Shown: one piece after another, positions 49,621 to 57,342 of the stretch
Position numbering within the stretch: the stretch's first letter is position 1
Layout of the letters: each line of letters begins with the position of its first letter
NCBI GenBank assembly: GCA_945859605.1
Contig: OX243811.1
Span: forward strand, 33,380,419 to 33,444,418
DNA: 64,000 bases
Direction of reading: 5' to 3'
DNA from: Lumbricus rubellus
Lineage: Eukaryota; Annelida; Clitellata; Crassiclitellata; Lumbricidae
Program-made: the position numbers and the translations under genes
Notes under the pieces: generated by a model
The model's input: the letters and a program-made list of their open reading frames with translations, nothing else
The model's database searches: none
Told to the model about the DNA's origin: nothing

Positions 49621-49840
49621 TTTGACTAGTACAGCCTTGACCTTCGCCCATTTGACCAGTACAGCCTTGACCTTCGCCCATTCGACCAGTACAGCCTTGA
49701 CCTTCGCCCATTTGACCAGTACAGCCTTGACCTTCGCCCATTTGACCAGTACAGCCTTCAGTTTCGTCCATTTGACCAATACCAGCCTAAAAAATTGAGT
49801 GCCCGCGCAGTTTGACCAATACTAGCCTTACTTTTTCAAA
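49621..49840 (+). repeat. 30-bp minisatellite next to the viral element
   Basis: Five good copies of a 30-bp unit made of TTTGACCAGTACAGCC and TTGACCTTCGCCCA (49621-49770) are followed by two diverged copies (TTTGACCAATACCAGCC, TTTGACCAATACTAGCC) reaching about 49840. It ends where the GGCGTA motifs of the viral element begin, so it may belong to the terminal repeat of that element. Confidence 0.85.
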
Positions 49841-49900
49841 TTCGACGTCTGGCGTAAAAAAAATCTCCGGCGTAAAAATATTTTCTCTGGCGTATGTAAA

Positions 49901-50131
49901 ATGGACTACCCGAAGAAAACTGTTACAGAATTACGAAAAATCGCCGAGCCGAGCGGCCGGGATGGATATTTTACAAGACGGTGGAAAGCGGCGTTCATTG
50001 CTAAAATTGACGCCCACATCCGCGAATGCTACGACGATGAATGCCCATGCAAGAATCCACGGCCGGATCGACAACAAGGGCCATGCGAGACCATCGTCGT
50101 TCGTCGTCGGCACAATGGCAACCCTGTGTAA
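49901..50131 (+). CDS. Small SAP/Rho-N-like protein at the element edge
   Basis: A 76-residue frame that starts at ATG after a TATGTAAA context like the other viral starts. Residues about 6-40 (KKTVTELRKIAEPSGRDG, then a YFTRRWKAAFIAKID helix) look like a SAP or Rho-N type helix-extended-helix motif, usually a DNA- or RNA-binding module. Residues about 44-63 hold three cysteines (CYDDECPC) that could bind metal. It is the outermost gene of the element and lies between GGCGTA motifs. Function is unknown; DNA-end binding is only a guess. A longer overlapping frame from 49812 was not preferred because it begins inside the minisatellite. Confidence 0.55.
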   Translation: MDYPKKTVTELRKIAEPSGRDGYFTRRWKAAFIAKIDAHIRECYDDECPCKNPRPDRQQGPCETIVVRRRHNGNPV

Positions 50132-50439
50132 ATCTACTTTGCTCTGCGGCCCCGACGACTGATTCTATGCGGCGTAAACACGTCAGACTTTGAGTCTGGC
50201 AGGCGTATTTTTCTGCGAAACTTTTTTCATATGTGTTTGGCGGCCGCCTCAGCATCTGAAAAACGAAAGCAAAAGTTCATGCAGCCGATTCAATATTATT
50301 GGAAACACCCGTCTCTTTCTCGTCTCAATGTAGGCCTATTTTTGGACAAACACAGGGCCATTATACATGTGTCTAATTATCATCATCAACCCGATTTGTC
50401 GGAGTCGTCTCTTCATCATCATAGTCATCATCATAGTCG

Positions 50440-50470
<31 letters not shown>

Positions 50471-50566
50471 AGTCGTCTCTTCATCATCGTAGTCATCATC
50501 ATCATCGCCACCACCATCATCATAGTCGTCATCATCATCATCATCATCATCACCACCACCACCATC

Positions 50567-50604
<38 letters not shown>

Positions 50605-50946
50605 AGTCGTCTCGTCATCATCGTAGTCATCATCGTCGTTGTCGTTGGCAGGAGAGAGAGACGGCCAAGCTCTGTACAAAAGTTTCGCAGATCGGTAAAA
50701 TGTTTCGAGTCACGCCTCAGTCGAATAAATTTCAAAAACGACCCGGTCACGTTTTATCGAAAAGTGTGACAGGTCCCGCGGTCACACGGTATCTAGTTAT
50801 AGTCTGACGTCATAGGACTGCCCTCCCGCCATAGCCACTCACAGTCAAGTGATAGAACGCAATAATGGTGGGATTTACCAGTTTCGATATTAATTATCAT
50901 AAGTAGTGGGGAATGTTGGCGTCTGGCGTATTTTGCCAAAATCGTC
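50132..50946. other. Non-coding, (ATC)n array inside the element
   Basis: GGCGTA motifs at about 50171, 50202 and 50925 flank an ATC/AGTCGTC triplet array at 50385-50640. No gene recognised. The segment separates the small plus-strand gene from the integrase stop codon. Confidence 0.6.
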
Positions 50947-51891
50947 TCACAATGTTAACAAGTCTTCGTTATTGATCCACGAGTTGAACGAGTCTGGGTA
51001 GCCCAACCACTTCACGAGACATTTCTTCCCGCGTTTCCTAATCACTTTTTCGATTCTAAATATTTCTTGAGTCGTCTTCTGTAGCTCCTGCTCGTAAAAA
51101 GAGCCTTGTATTTCCTCGCCAGCAGAATCAGTAATCTTGTAAGTTGGTGGATCTGTATATTGAACCTGAGATACTACAAAAACCTCCTCGGTCCATCTAG
51201 GTATATATCCTTTGTCAAAAATGTTCTTCTTCCTAGTTATTCTGACTCGATCGCCGATGGTAAACTTTGGTGTAATAGGCTCTGAAATCTCGTCGCCGTA
51301 TAAATTCATAAATACCGTCTTTTCGTTCACTTTCATACTAGCCTTCGCGGGAGTCATTTTGATCGAAGAATGTCTCGTGTCATTATAATTACTAACCATC
51401 TCATCTAATACATCAATATATCTTCTCGTTGAATTAGCTGTGAAGTACTTGAACATCTTCTCTTTCATCGTACGCACCCATCTTTCTACGATGGAACTTT
51501 TGCCCTCGTTCTCGGTAGAATACAACTCGACTAAATTCTTTACATTTTTGTTATAAAATTCTTTCCCTTTGTCGCACCAAACTTTCGATGGCTGTCGACC
51601 ACCCCCGAGTATCTTCACGAACCCATCAGCTGTAGACTTCCCACTCTTGTCATGTAATGGAACGATCCATCCATACTTGGAAAACACATCTATGACGGTC
51701 AATAGAAATTTCACGCCATCATTATCTCTAGCGAAAGCCTGCATGTCGATTAGATCAGCCGCCCAAATCTGGTCAATGCCGCCAACACGGACCCGCCTCG
51801 TCCTAAAATTTCTCACTACTGGTTTGTGTAATTCATTCGCTAATTGATTAGTCCATTTCAGGTCCTGCTGTAATTCTAGGCTTTTTTTAAA
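50947..51891 (-). CDS. Retroviral-type integrase with C-terminal chromodomain
   Basis: The integrase cuts and joins element DNA into host chromosomes. The catalytic core has the DDE triad: Asp in WAADLIDM, Asp in VWCDKGKEFYN and Glu in SSIVERWVRTMK, about 35 residues after the second Asp. An SH3-like segment (GDRVRITRKK) follows, then a chromodomain (IEKVIRKRGKKCLVKWLGYP and FNSWINNEDL) that usually directs integration to modified chromatin. The first in-frame ATG lies after the first catalytic Asp, while family-type sequence (ELHKPV, GGIDQIW) extends upstream without any ATG to the end of the preceding gene. The frame is -1 relative to that gene and meets it at a T TTA AAA run, so it is annotated to 51891 as a possible frameshift product. 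A GTG start at 51816 or a one-base indel are alternatives. Confidence 0.9.
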   Translation of the reverse strand, partial: FKKSLELQQDLKWTNQLANELHKPVVRNFRTRRVRVGGIDQIWAADLIDMQAFARDNDGVKFLLTVIDVFSKYGWIVPLHDKSGKSTADGFVKILGGGRQPSKVWCDKGKEFYNKNVKNLVELYSTENEGKSSIVERWVRTMKEKMFKYFTANSTRRYIDVLDEMVSNYNDTRHSSIKMTPAKASMKVNEKTVFMNLYGDEISEPITPKFTIGDRVRITRKKNIFDKGYIPRWTEEVFVVSQVQYTDPPTYKITDSAGEEIQGSFYEQELQKTTQEIFRIEKVIRKRGKKCLVKWLGYPDSFNSWINNEDLLTL

Positions 51892-52400
51892 CCTAGCCCG
51901 AGACTCGTTTTAGCGGACAAAATAGGTTTGACTATCGCCCTCTCTATTCGTTCCCGCACGCTTGGATTAGGTATATTATTCAGCTGGTTTATCATTGCTC
52001 TATCAGCGACATTCCTAGAAGCCGTATCAGTGTGTTGATTGTATGCCAGGTCGTGAATATATGCCGCACTATCTACCCTGTTTATAGGTTTGCTCCAATC
52101 TTTGGGGGTTTCGTTGGGATTCAGACGCAAATCTAGTCTAGTACCGGGACCAGTAAACTGATGGCCTGGCAAATGTACCTCACCAGCAAACTTGGCCCAA
52201 GGTAATTTAATGTTGCTAGTGGCAGCGTTCAGTGAACTAACTAGATCCCCACCTTGCGCAACAGCGGTCGCCTTCACGAATTGAGTTTTTGTTTTCCCGC
52301 ATACGACGCAAACACCTCTGAGCATCGATCTCCCATTATTAGCCACGGCGTTCTGCACATCTGTCGTCTGGGTCTGTTTTTTACATTTTACGCAATACAT
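51876..52400 (-). CDS. Zinc-ribbon and phospholipase A2-like virion protein
   Basis: A 174-residue protein with two parts. Residues 1-43 form a small zinc ribbon (CVKC at 3-6 and CVVC at 31-34). Residues about 68-130 resemble the parvovirus VP1-type phospholipase A2: a calcium-loop-like GHQFTGPGTRLD and a catalytic helix with RVDSAAYIHDLAYNQH, including the His-Asp pair. In parvoviruses this enzyme opens endosomal membranes during entry, and a similar role is inferred here. It diverges from the packaging ATPase gene across a 30-bp AT-rich gap that must hold both promoters. At its 3' end the A-rich T TTA AAA run and nearby TAG overlap the integrase frame. Confidence 0.82.
   Translation of the reverse strand: MYCVKCKKQTQTTDVQNAVANNGRSMLRGVCVVCGKTKTQFVKATAVAQGGDLVSSLNAATSNIKLPWAKFAGEVHLPGHQFTGPGTRLDLRLNPNETPKDWSKPINRVDSAAYIHDLAYNQHTDTASRNVADRAMINQLNNIPNPSVRERIERAIVKPILSAKTSLGLGLKKA
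51885..51891 (-). promoter_or_regulatory. Candidate -1 frameshift site (T TTA AAA)
   Basis: In the phospholipase frame the codons GGT TTA AAA AAA GCC TAG contain a canonical X XXY YYZ heptamer 6 nt before the stop. Slipping back one base enters exactly the open integrase frame. Whether a downstream RNA structure exists was not established. Confidence 0.5.
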
Positions 52401-52430
52401 TTCGTTTTTTAATAATATATATTTTTAAAA
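52401..52430. promoter_or_regulatory. Bidirectional AT-rich promoter gap
   Basis: Thirty bases of almost pure A/T separate two divergent viral genes. They contain TAATAATATATATTTTTAAA, and the ATG of the plus gene follows directly as AAAATG. A TATA-like bidirectional promoter is inferred. Confidence 0.5.
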
Positions 52431-53219
52431 ATGGAGATTGGAGATATGAGTTGGGGCACAGCGCTCTCGAAAAGATTCAATAATCCGTTGTTACCCAAAA
52501 GCATACGTGGTTTGATAGTTGGGAAATCGGCGTGTGGAAAAACAACGCTTCTTCTCAATCTTTTACTCAGGCCAGACTGGTTGGATTATAATAACTTACA
52601 AGTATTCGGTACTTCTCTGTTTCAACCGGAATATCGTATTATCAAAAAAGCATACGAAGAAAAATTACCGAAAGAAGCGATCGTTCGGTTGTTCGAGCAC
52701 CGAGATGAAATCGTGGGCCTAAATGCGTCACCAGACCTCGTTATAGAGGAAATGGCAAAAAACTCAGAAGCTAAATCCGATATAATTGCCAAGTTCTTTG
52801 AGAGCGCCGACGATGTACCGGACCCGAGAGATTTGAGCGCCGAAAAGAAGAACCTGATGATTTTTGATGATCTTCAATTGGAAAAACAAAACAAATGCGA
52901 AACGTATTATAATCGGGGGAGGCATAGCAATGTAGATTGTTTTTACCTCGCCCAGAATTATTTCAAATTACCGCGCCAAACAATCAGAGAAAATGCAAAC
53001 TTTATTTGCCTGTTCAAACAAGACCTGAAAAATTGCAATCATATTTACAACGATCACGTGAGTACAGACATGTCGAAAGATGAATTTCGAAAACTATGCA
53101 AAACAGTATGGGAACAACCTCATAGATTCGTGGTTTTAGACCTGACTAGCGACAAGTACAATGGTAAATACCGATGCGGACTCGACGAATTTTATATAAT
53201 CGAGGATCCGCCATTGTAA
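52431..53219 (+). CDS. Genome-packaging ATPase (FtsK/HerA-like)
   Basis: A 262-residue P-loop ATPase that would pump DNA into the capsid. Walker A is GKSACGKTT at residues 31-39. Walker B is KNLMIFDDLQ at about 140-150, with a DD pair. A sensor-like segment CFYLAQNYFKLPRQTIREN follows. The length of about 260 residues is usual for the A32/FtsK-type packaging ATPases of Polintons and adintoviruses. It opens the plus-strand morphogenesis block, and its stop is 20 bp before the next ATG. No disruption is visible. Confidence 0.9.
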   Translation: MEIGDMSWGTALSKRFNNPLLPKSIRGLIVGKSACGKTTLLLNLLLRPDWLDYNNLQVFGTSLFQPEYRIIKKAYEEKLPKEAIVRLFEHRDEIVGLNASPDLVIEEMAKNSEAKSDIIAKFFESADDVPDPRDLSAEKKNLMIFDDLQLEKQNKCETYYNRGRHSNVDCFYLAQNYFKLPRQTIRENANFICLFKQDLKNCNHIYNDHVSTDMSKDEFRKLCKTVWEQPHRFVVLDLTSDKYNGKYRCGLDEFYIIEDPPL

Positions 53220-53239
53220 AATTGTATTGTATAGTAAAA

Positions 53240-54034
53240 ATGGAATCATCGCTTCTCAAACAGATATCGGAAAACACGGAAAAGACGGCCCGCAACACGG
53301 AACCAAAAACATCATTTTCCATTTTTCTCAGCGAAAAGAGCACGCGAATCAGAACGAAGTTTAATCCACTACTCGAACTGGAGAAGAATAAGAAATATGA
53401 AATGGCCTTAGTTGCCCTCGAGACGTACTATTCTTTTCCAAATATCGACGCGACAAACAACGTCTTTCGGTATTCGCCGAATCGCGACTCACAGTGGGTA
53501 AACATTGAAGTTCCAGAGGGTTGCTATGAAATAACGGATATCAACGAATATATACAGAGAGTGATGAAGGGGAATGGGCATTACGACGGAGTAAATGGAA
53601 ATTACTGTATCTCAATAGCGCCAAACACCAATACTCTGAGGTCTGTGGTGAATATAGAAGCAGATTATATGGTTGACTTTACGCCAAAGAATTCGATCGG
53701 AAAGGTTCTAGGTTTCAACAGATGGATCTATTCGGGCGGATACAACGAATCGGAGAACTTGGTAAATATAATGAGTGTAAGCAGCCTGAGAGTGACCAGC
53801 GACATTATCGGGTCTTCGTACACTAACGGAACATCGGAAAACGTGATATATTCTTTTTTCCCAAACGTAGGCCCGGGTTACAAGATTATCGAAGTGCCGC
53901 ATAATTTGATATATCTCCCGATTTTGCTATCTACAATTTCGACGATGGAAACGAGGCTCACAGACCAACACGGGAACCTACTAAATCTTCGAGGTGAAGA
54001 ATTGGCGATTCGATTTCACATCAGAGAAGTTTGA
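53240..54034 (+). CDS. Minor capsid (penton-like) protein
   Basis: A 264-residue protein, using ATG 53240 after GTATAGTAAAA rather than an upstream ATG that would overlap the ATPase. It resembles the conserved Polinton minor capsid proteins, thought to form a single jelly-roll penton at capsid vertices. Visible family features are KYEMALVALETYYSFPNI, a WVNIEVPEGCYEITDINEYI segment, IGKVLGFN, VIYSFFPNVGPGYKIIEVP and a C-terminal NLRGEELAIRFHIRE. Its position between ATPase and core genes supports this. The identification rests on family recognition, not structure. Confidence 0.75.
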   Translation: MESSLLKQISENTEKTARNTEPKTSFSIFLSEKSTRIRTKFNPLLELEKNKKYEMALVALETYYSFPNIDATNNVFRYSPNRDSQWVNIEVPEGCYEITDINEYIQRVMKGNGHYDGVNGNYCISIAPNTNTLRSVVNIEADYMVDFTPKNSIGKVLGFNRWIYSGGYNESENLVNIMSVSSLRVTSDIIGSSYTNGTSENVIYSFFPNVGPGYKIIEVPHNLIYLPILLSTISTMETRLTDQHGNLLNLRGEELAIRFHIREV

Positions 54035-54058
54035 AAGTTTTTGTAATTTATTAATAAA

Positions 54059-54655
54059 ATGAATCGTTACACGGGCGTAAAAGTTAATATTTCAGAAGCG
54101 CAACAAGACAAAATTAAAATATCACTTGAAGCGGGAACCGGCGTGAGTATCAAACTATCGCACGATGATTTGAATGGCGAACACGTTTTGGCTCTCACCC
54201 AGGCGCAAATCAATAAAATGGCAGCGGCCTACCAAAAAGGAACTGGCATGATTATTAAAATGAGTAAAACGCAATTGGAGAACAACAAGAAAGTCGAGGG
54301 TGGATTCATAGGCGCCTTACTTCCGTTTCTGGCGACAGCGGGTCGGTTCCTTCTGTCTAATGCACTGCCAAGTTTGGCGATGGGAGCGCTAAGTGGTCTC
54401 GGCTCCGCGGCAACTACCAAGATTGTAGATAAAATCAGTGGTTCGGGTGTAATGTATGTCAAGAGAGATGACATAGCGTGCAAAATAAGAGCAGCCGGAT
54501 CTGGTTTGTACTTGTCCCCGTGGCAAAAAGGTAGCTCAATAACAGCATCCGGGCTGTACATGAAAACAGGGTCGGGCTATGCGAGGGGCGAAGGACTTTT
54601 GTTGGGCCCCAACTCTCCGTTTCGAAACATTCCGATTCTCGGCATGATATTATAA
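54059..54655 (+). CDS. Core/minor virion protein with hydrophobic segment
   Basis: A 198-residue protein. Residues 1-75 are polar and contain short repeats of the form KISLEAGTGVSIKLS and KGTGMIIKMSKTQL. Residues about 82-125 are hydrophobic and glycine/alanine-rich (GALLPFLATAGRFLL, LSNALPSLAMGAL). The C-terminus is glycine-rich with two GLYL/GLYM motifs and a conserved ending, GPNSPFRNIPILGMIL. Such proteins lie next to the capsid genes in animal Polintons and have been compared with adenovirus core/pX-type proteins. A membrane-active or DNA-condensing role is inference. ATG follows TTAATAAA. Confidence 0.65.
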   Translation: MNRYTGVKVNISEAQQDKIKISLEAGTGVSIKLSHDDLNGEHVLALTQAQINKMAAAYQKGTGMIIKMSKTQLENNKKVEGGFIGALLPFLATAGRFLLSNALPSLAMGALSGLGSAATTKIVDKISGSGVMYVKRDDIACKIRAAGSGLYLSPWQKGSSITASGLYMKTGSGYARGEGLLLGPNSPFRNIPILGMIL

Positions 54656-54671
54656 ACTATTCTATTATAAA

Positions 54672-55070
54672 ATGTCGAGACCAATACACAAATTTGGAAC
54701 TAAACCAACTAGACCGGTGGAGGTTAGAACGCAGCCCGATTCAGTCTTTTGGAAGATTACGAGCGGTGTTACTCGCGCCCCAAATAGACAACAAGGAGGT
54801 CTGCGATGGGAGATTTTTGCGCAAAATGATATCACGATACAACCAAAGACAGCAAATACGCTAAGGCTTGGACTAGGTGTAGAAATGGCGGCAGGACTTT
54901 GCCTCGTTTCCCTCAGACAGGCTATCAAGGAACGACGATGTAGCTTACTAGACGGGGTGATTTCAGAAGATGTGATTGATGATATCATAGTTTCCATTCA
55001 AAACAACTCCGATTCAGCAGTAACTATAAACGAAGGAGATTCGCTATGCTGTGTAAATTATCAGCAGTAA
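54672..55070 (+). CDS. dUTPase-fold protein without catalytic residues
   Basis: A 132-residue protein whose second half follows the dUTPase motif order: a RLGLGVEMAAGLCLVSLRQ strand pair, then LLDGVISEDVIDDIIVSIQN in the place of motif III, then INEGDSLCCVNYQ like motif IV. In active dUTPases motif III has GxID...Y; here the Asp and Tyr are Ser and Val, and a PRSG motif II is missing. It is therefore probably not a dUTPase and may be a structural or adaptor protein with a trimeric beta fold. It lies inside the capsid block, 16 bp after the previous stop. Confidence 0.6.
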   Translation: MSRPIHKFGTKPTRPVEVRTQPDSVFWKITSGVTRAPNRQQGGLRWEIFAQNDITIQPKTANTLRLGLGVEMAAGLCLVSLRQAIKERRCSLLDGVISEDVIDDIIVSIQNNSDSAVTINEGDSLCCVNYQQ

Positions 55071-55099
55071 AAAAATATATATTGCTAATAAATAAAAGA

Positions 55100-55798
55100 A
55101 TGGAATACGAAGGCATCAAACTCTATCCAAACCTAACAAATATAACACCCTCTGCGCCAGAAGGTGAAATACAAATAGCCGCAGGGTCCGCACAAACGTA
55201 TCGACTTCAGAAGATTAGCGAAATCAAAAAGGAGATCGAGCAAGAACGCGACAAAAGAGCAACGTTGAGTAAAAAGTACCATAGAAGTGTGAGCGTAATC
55301 GGCGTAGTAGACAGCTTCCTCATGGTGGTCACGATGGGGCTCGGAATTTCGGGAATCGGCGTACTAGCTACCATAATTGCGGCTCACATCGCTATTGCTA
55401 TGGAAGGGACAGCGCTAGGTGCGGGGCTATTGAGTATAATTGGCAGCCGAATCTGTAAAAAGCTCGCTCTGAAGGCGGAGAAGCATGAAAAGATCAAAAC
55501 GCTAGCTGATGCGAAGCTCAACACGATCAGCGACCATATTTCAAAAGCACTCGTGGATGATCACATTTCAGACGAGGAATATTCTCTGATTCTAAGCGAG
55601 ATTGAAAAATTCAATGGCATGAAAGAAGAAATCAAAAGTAAGTCGAAAGTTGCGATAGACGCGATGGATGAGGAAACGAAACAATCACTCATCGATCGGG
55701 GAAGAGAGGAAGTCAGGCAGTCCTTTCAAAGCATGTTTGAGAAAAATACCGAATCTGTGAAAAAGACGACTAACGTGAACATGTACGAAATCATGTAG
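55100..55798 (+). CDS. Membrane and coiled-coil protein, conserved in Polintons
   Basis: A 232-residue protein starting at ATG 55100 after AATAAAAGA. An upstream ATG at 55046 would overlap the previous gene and is not preferred. Residues about 40-65 form a charged helix (EIKKEIEQERDKRATLSKKY). Residues about 70-125 hold two hydrophobic segments (VVDSFLMVVTMGLGISGIG, LATIIAAHIAIAMEG). The rest is helical and charged, with HISDEEYSLILSEIEKF. Similar proteins occur in the capsid block of animal Polintons, but the function is unknown. A membrane-penetration or vertex role is possible but unproven. Confidence 0.65.
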   Translation: MEYEGIKLYPNLTNITPSAPEGEIQIAAGSAQTYRLQKISEIKKEIEQERDKRATLSKKYHRSVSVIGVVDSFLMVVTMGLGISGIGVLATIIAAHIAIAMEGTALGAGLLSIIGSRICKKLALKAEKHEKIKTLADAKLNTISDHISKALVDDHISDEEYSLILSEIEKFNGMKEEIKSKSKVAIDAMDEETKQSLIDRGREEVRQSFQSMFEKNTESVKKTTNVNMYEIM

Positions 55799-55864
55799 AC
55801 TTGTAGAGTTTTGTAGACCTATGTAGACCTATGTCGCTATGTCTGAAAATACGTCTAACTTGTG

Positions 55865-55936
55865 TTTTTACACATGTCGAAAAACATGTAGAAAAACACG
55901 TCGAAAAACACGCCGGAAAACATGTCGAAAAACATT
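55865..55936 (+). repeat. 12-bp tandem repeat before a viral gene
   Basis: Five to six copies of ACATGTCGAAAA-type units. In frame they would encode a CRKT/RRKT tetrapeptide repeat as an N-terminal extension of the next protein, from an ATG at 55839. Confidence 0.8.
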
Positions 55937-55952
55937 AAATTTTTTATTAAAA

Positions 55953-56855
55953 ATGTCGTTTCTAAAGATAGATGACCCGGCGAAAAGAAATTTCATAGTC
56001 GAAGAGTTTCTGAAATCCAAGAAGAATATTCAACAGAACTTTTTATCGGAGAGATTGGGGGATTCGGGGCTGCAACAAGAATTAACCAAGCTGTACAGGC
56101 CTATCGTCGATTCGCAATCCGCAATTTCCAAAGAGCAAAATGTCTTACTATCCGCCATCAAAGAAAACTCGATAGCTACTACAAACGCACTACAGACGCT
56201 ACCCGCTTCGTTGAAGATTCAATTTCCTCAGTATCCCTCGATAGAAGCGTATAGCGACGATCCGACTGAGGATATTAGAACTTTAGAATTAGGTGATGTA
56301 GCCACCAAGTACCTTCATCAATACGCCTCCGATAGAAAAATCGTAGACACGACGTTCGGAATACGATCAAAAAATGGTCAATTCTACATCGGTGACACTC
56401 CGATTTTTATTCAAGGTGACGATGTGACGGTTGGAAATAAGACGTATAGCGGAACACCGGGGCTTTGGGAGTTGTTGACGATGAAACAGCCGAACACGTC
56501 GATATACGATAATAATGATAGAGACGATTACGCTGAGATTCTACTCGCGACGGATGCTATCAGACAGCCAAAAAATCCCAACAAACCGAAAGCATCTTCG
56601 AGCGTCAAATATAGAGAAATTATCAAGCCGATATGGGAAAAGAGGACTCGTAATGCGGTGGGTAAAGGCGTGGGTGGCGTAATCGTTATTTCCGAAGATC
56701 CAAACGTGTTAGCGAAACAGCTAGAACTACGATTTCAAAGCTTCAAAGCAGGCAATACCGGCGTGAGAAACGAGATCGTGGCGATGTGCGACGCGTTATT
56801 GAGGCAGGAAGTGCTGAGTAATGATGCTTACAAAAATATAATGATGACATTGTAA
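55953..56855 (+). CDS. Conserved Polinton protein of unknown function
   Basis: A 300-residue protein counted from ATG 55953, which follows TTTTTTATTAAAA like the other viral starts. An in-frame ATG at 55839 would add a basic 38-residue extension of CRKT repeats. The N-terminal half is helical (KRNFIVEEFLKSKKNIQQNF). A central globular part has the family-type pattern TTFGIRSKNGQFYIGDTPIF, then TYSGTPGLWELLTMKQP and DYAEILLATDAI, followed by a basic KYREIIKPIWEKR. Proteins with this pattern (I believe catalogued as a DUF8207-type domain) recur in animal Polintons. It is presumably a virion or morphogenesis protein. Confidence 0.7.
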   Translation: MSFLKIDDPAKRNFIVEEFLKSKKNIQQNFLSERLGDSGLQQELTKLYRPIVDSQSAISKEQNVLLSAIKENSIATTNALQTLPASLKIQFPQYPSIEAYSDDPTEDIRTLELGDVATKYLHQYASDRKIVDTTFGIRSKNGQFYIGDTPIFIQGDDVTVGNKTYSGTPGLWELLTMKQPNTSIYDNNDRDDYAEILLATDAIRQPKNPNKPKASSSVKYREIIKPIWEKRTRNAVGKGVGGVIVISEDPNVLAKQLELRFQSFKAGNTGVRNEIVAMCDALLRQEVLSNDAYKNIMMTL

Positions 56856-56867
56856 AATTCAGAAAAA

Positions 56868-57317
56868 ATGCAAGTCATTAATAGAAGGAGGTATAGAAAA
56901 CAATACGTTATCGGAGGATCTGGAATATTTGATACAATTTCGGGATTTTTCAAACGACTAGTAACGTCGAACGCCGCCAAACAATTAGCAACGACCGCTC
57001 TCAACGCGAGTAAAGACGTGGCGAAAGAAATTGGGAGAAAGGCCATCGACGTTGGGAAAACAACCGCAATCGACGCTGGCAAACGAGTAGTGGACAAAGC
57101 AGTGGCCAAACTGTTTACTCCTGCTCCTACTCCCACCTCCAAGAAAATTACGCCAGAAACTAGACAAATTTTAGAGCGGCTGAGTGGCGTCGGGTCGAGC
57201 CCAAATATCTCGAATATTAATAATCTCATGATGGGGGATGGTCTGAAGAAGAACGACGCCATATCGATACAAGATTTAGTACGCTCGCTAAACGGCGCCG
57301 GAATGAAGGTCGCGTAA
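56868..57317 (+). CDS. Amphipathic minor virion protein (pVI-like candidate)
   Basis: A 149-residue basic, helical protein. It starts with a basic stretch (NRRRYRKQYVIGGSGIFD), then a probable amphipathic helix (ISGFFKRLVTSNAAKQLATT) and an alanine/lysine-rich repeat-like helix (residues about 42-85, with DVAKEIGRKAIDVGK). A proline-rich linker (PAPTPTSKK) and a polar C-terminus follow. The start gap after the previous gene is only 12 bp. The position just before the major capsid gene and the amphipathic N-terminus recall adenovirus protein VI-type membrane-lytic proteins, but no sequence match is claimed. Confidence 0.6.
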   Translation: MQVINRRRYRKQYVIGGSGIFDTISGFFKRLVTSNAAKQLATTALNASKDVAKEIGRKAIDVGKTTAIDAGKRVVDKAVAKLFTPAPTPTSKKITPETRQILERLSGVGSSPNISNINNLMMGDGLKKNDAISIQDLVRSLNGAGMKVA

Positions 57318-57342
57318 AAAATATTATCGCGTAGTAGTAAAA

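Noticed and set aside
49472..49771. Minus-strand 99-residue repeat protein (QGCTGQMGEG units)
   Set aside because: It is a translation of the 30-bp minisatellite, which is in frame only because 30 is divisible by three. No other coding evidence.
53174..53239. Longer start for the minor capsid gene
   Set aside because: It would overlap the ATPase stop, and the ATG at 53240 follows the usual AAAA context.
55046..55099. Longer start for the membrane protein gene
   Set aside because: It would overlap the dUTPase-like frame, and the later ATG has the same AT-rich context as other viral starts.
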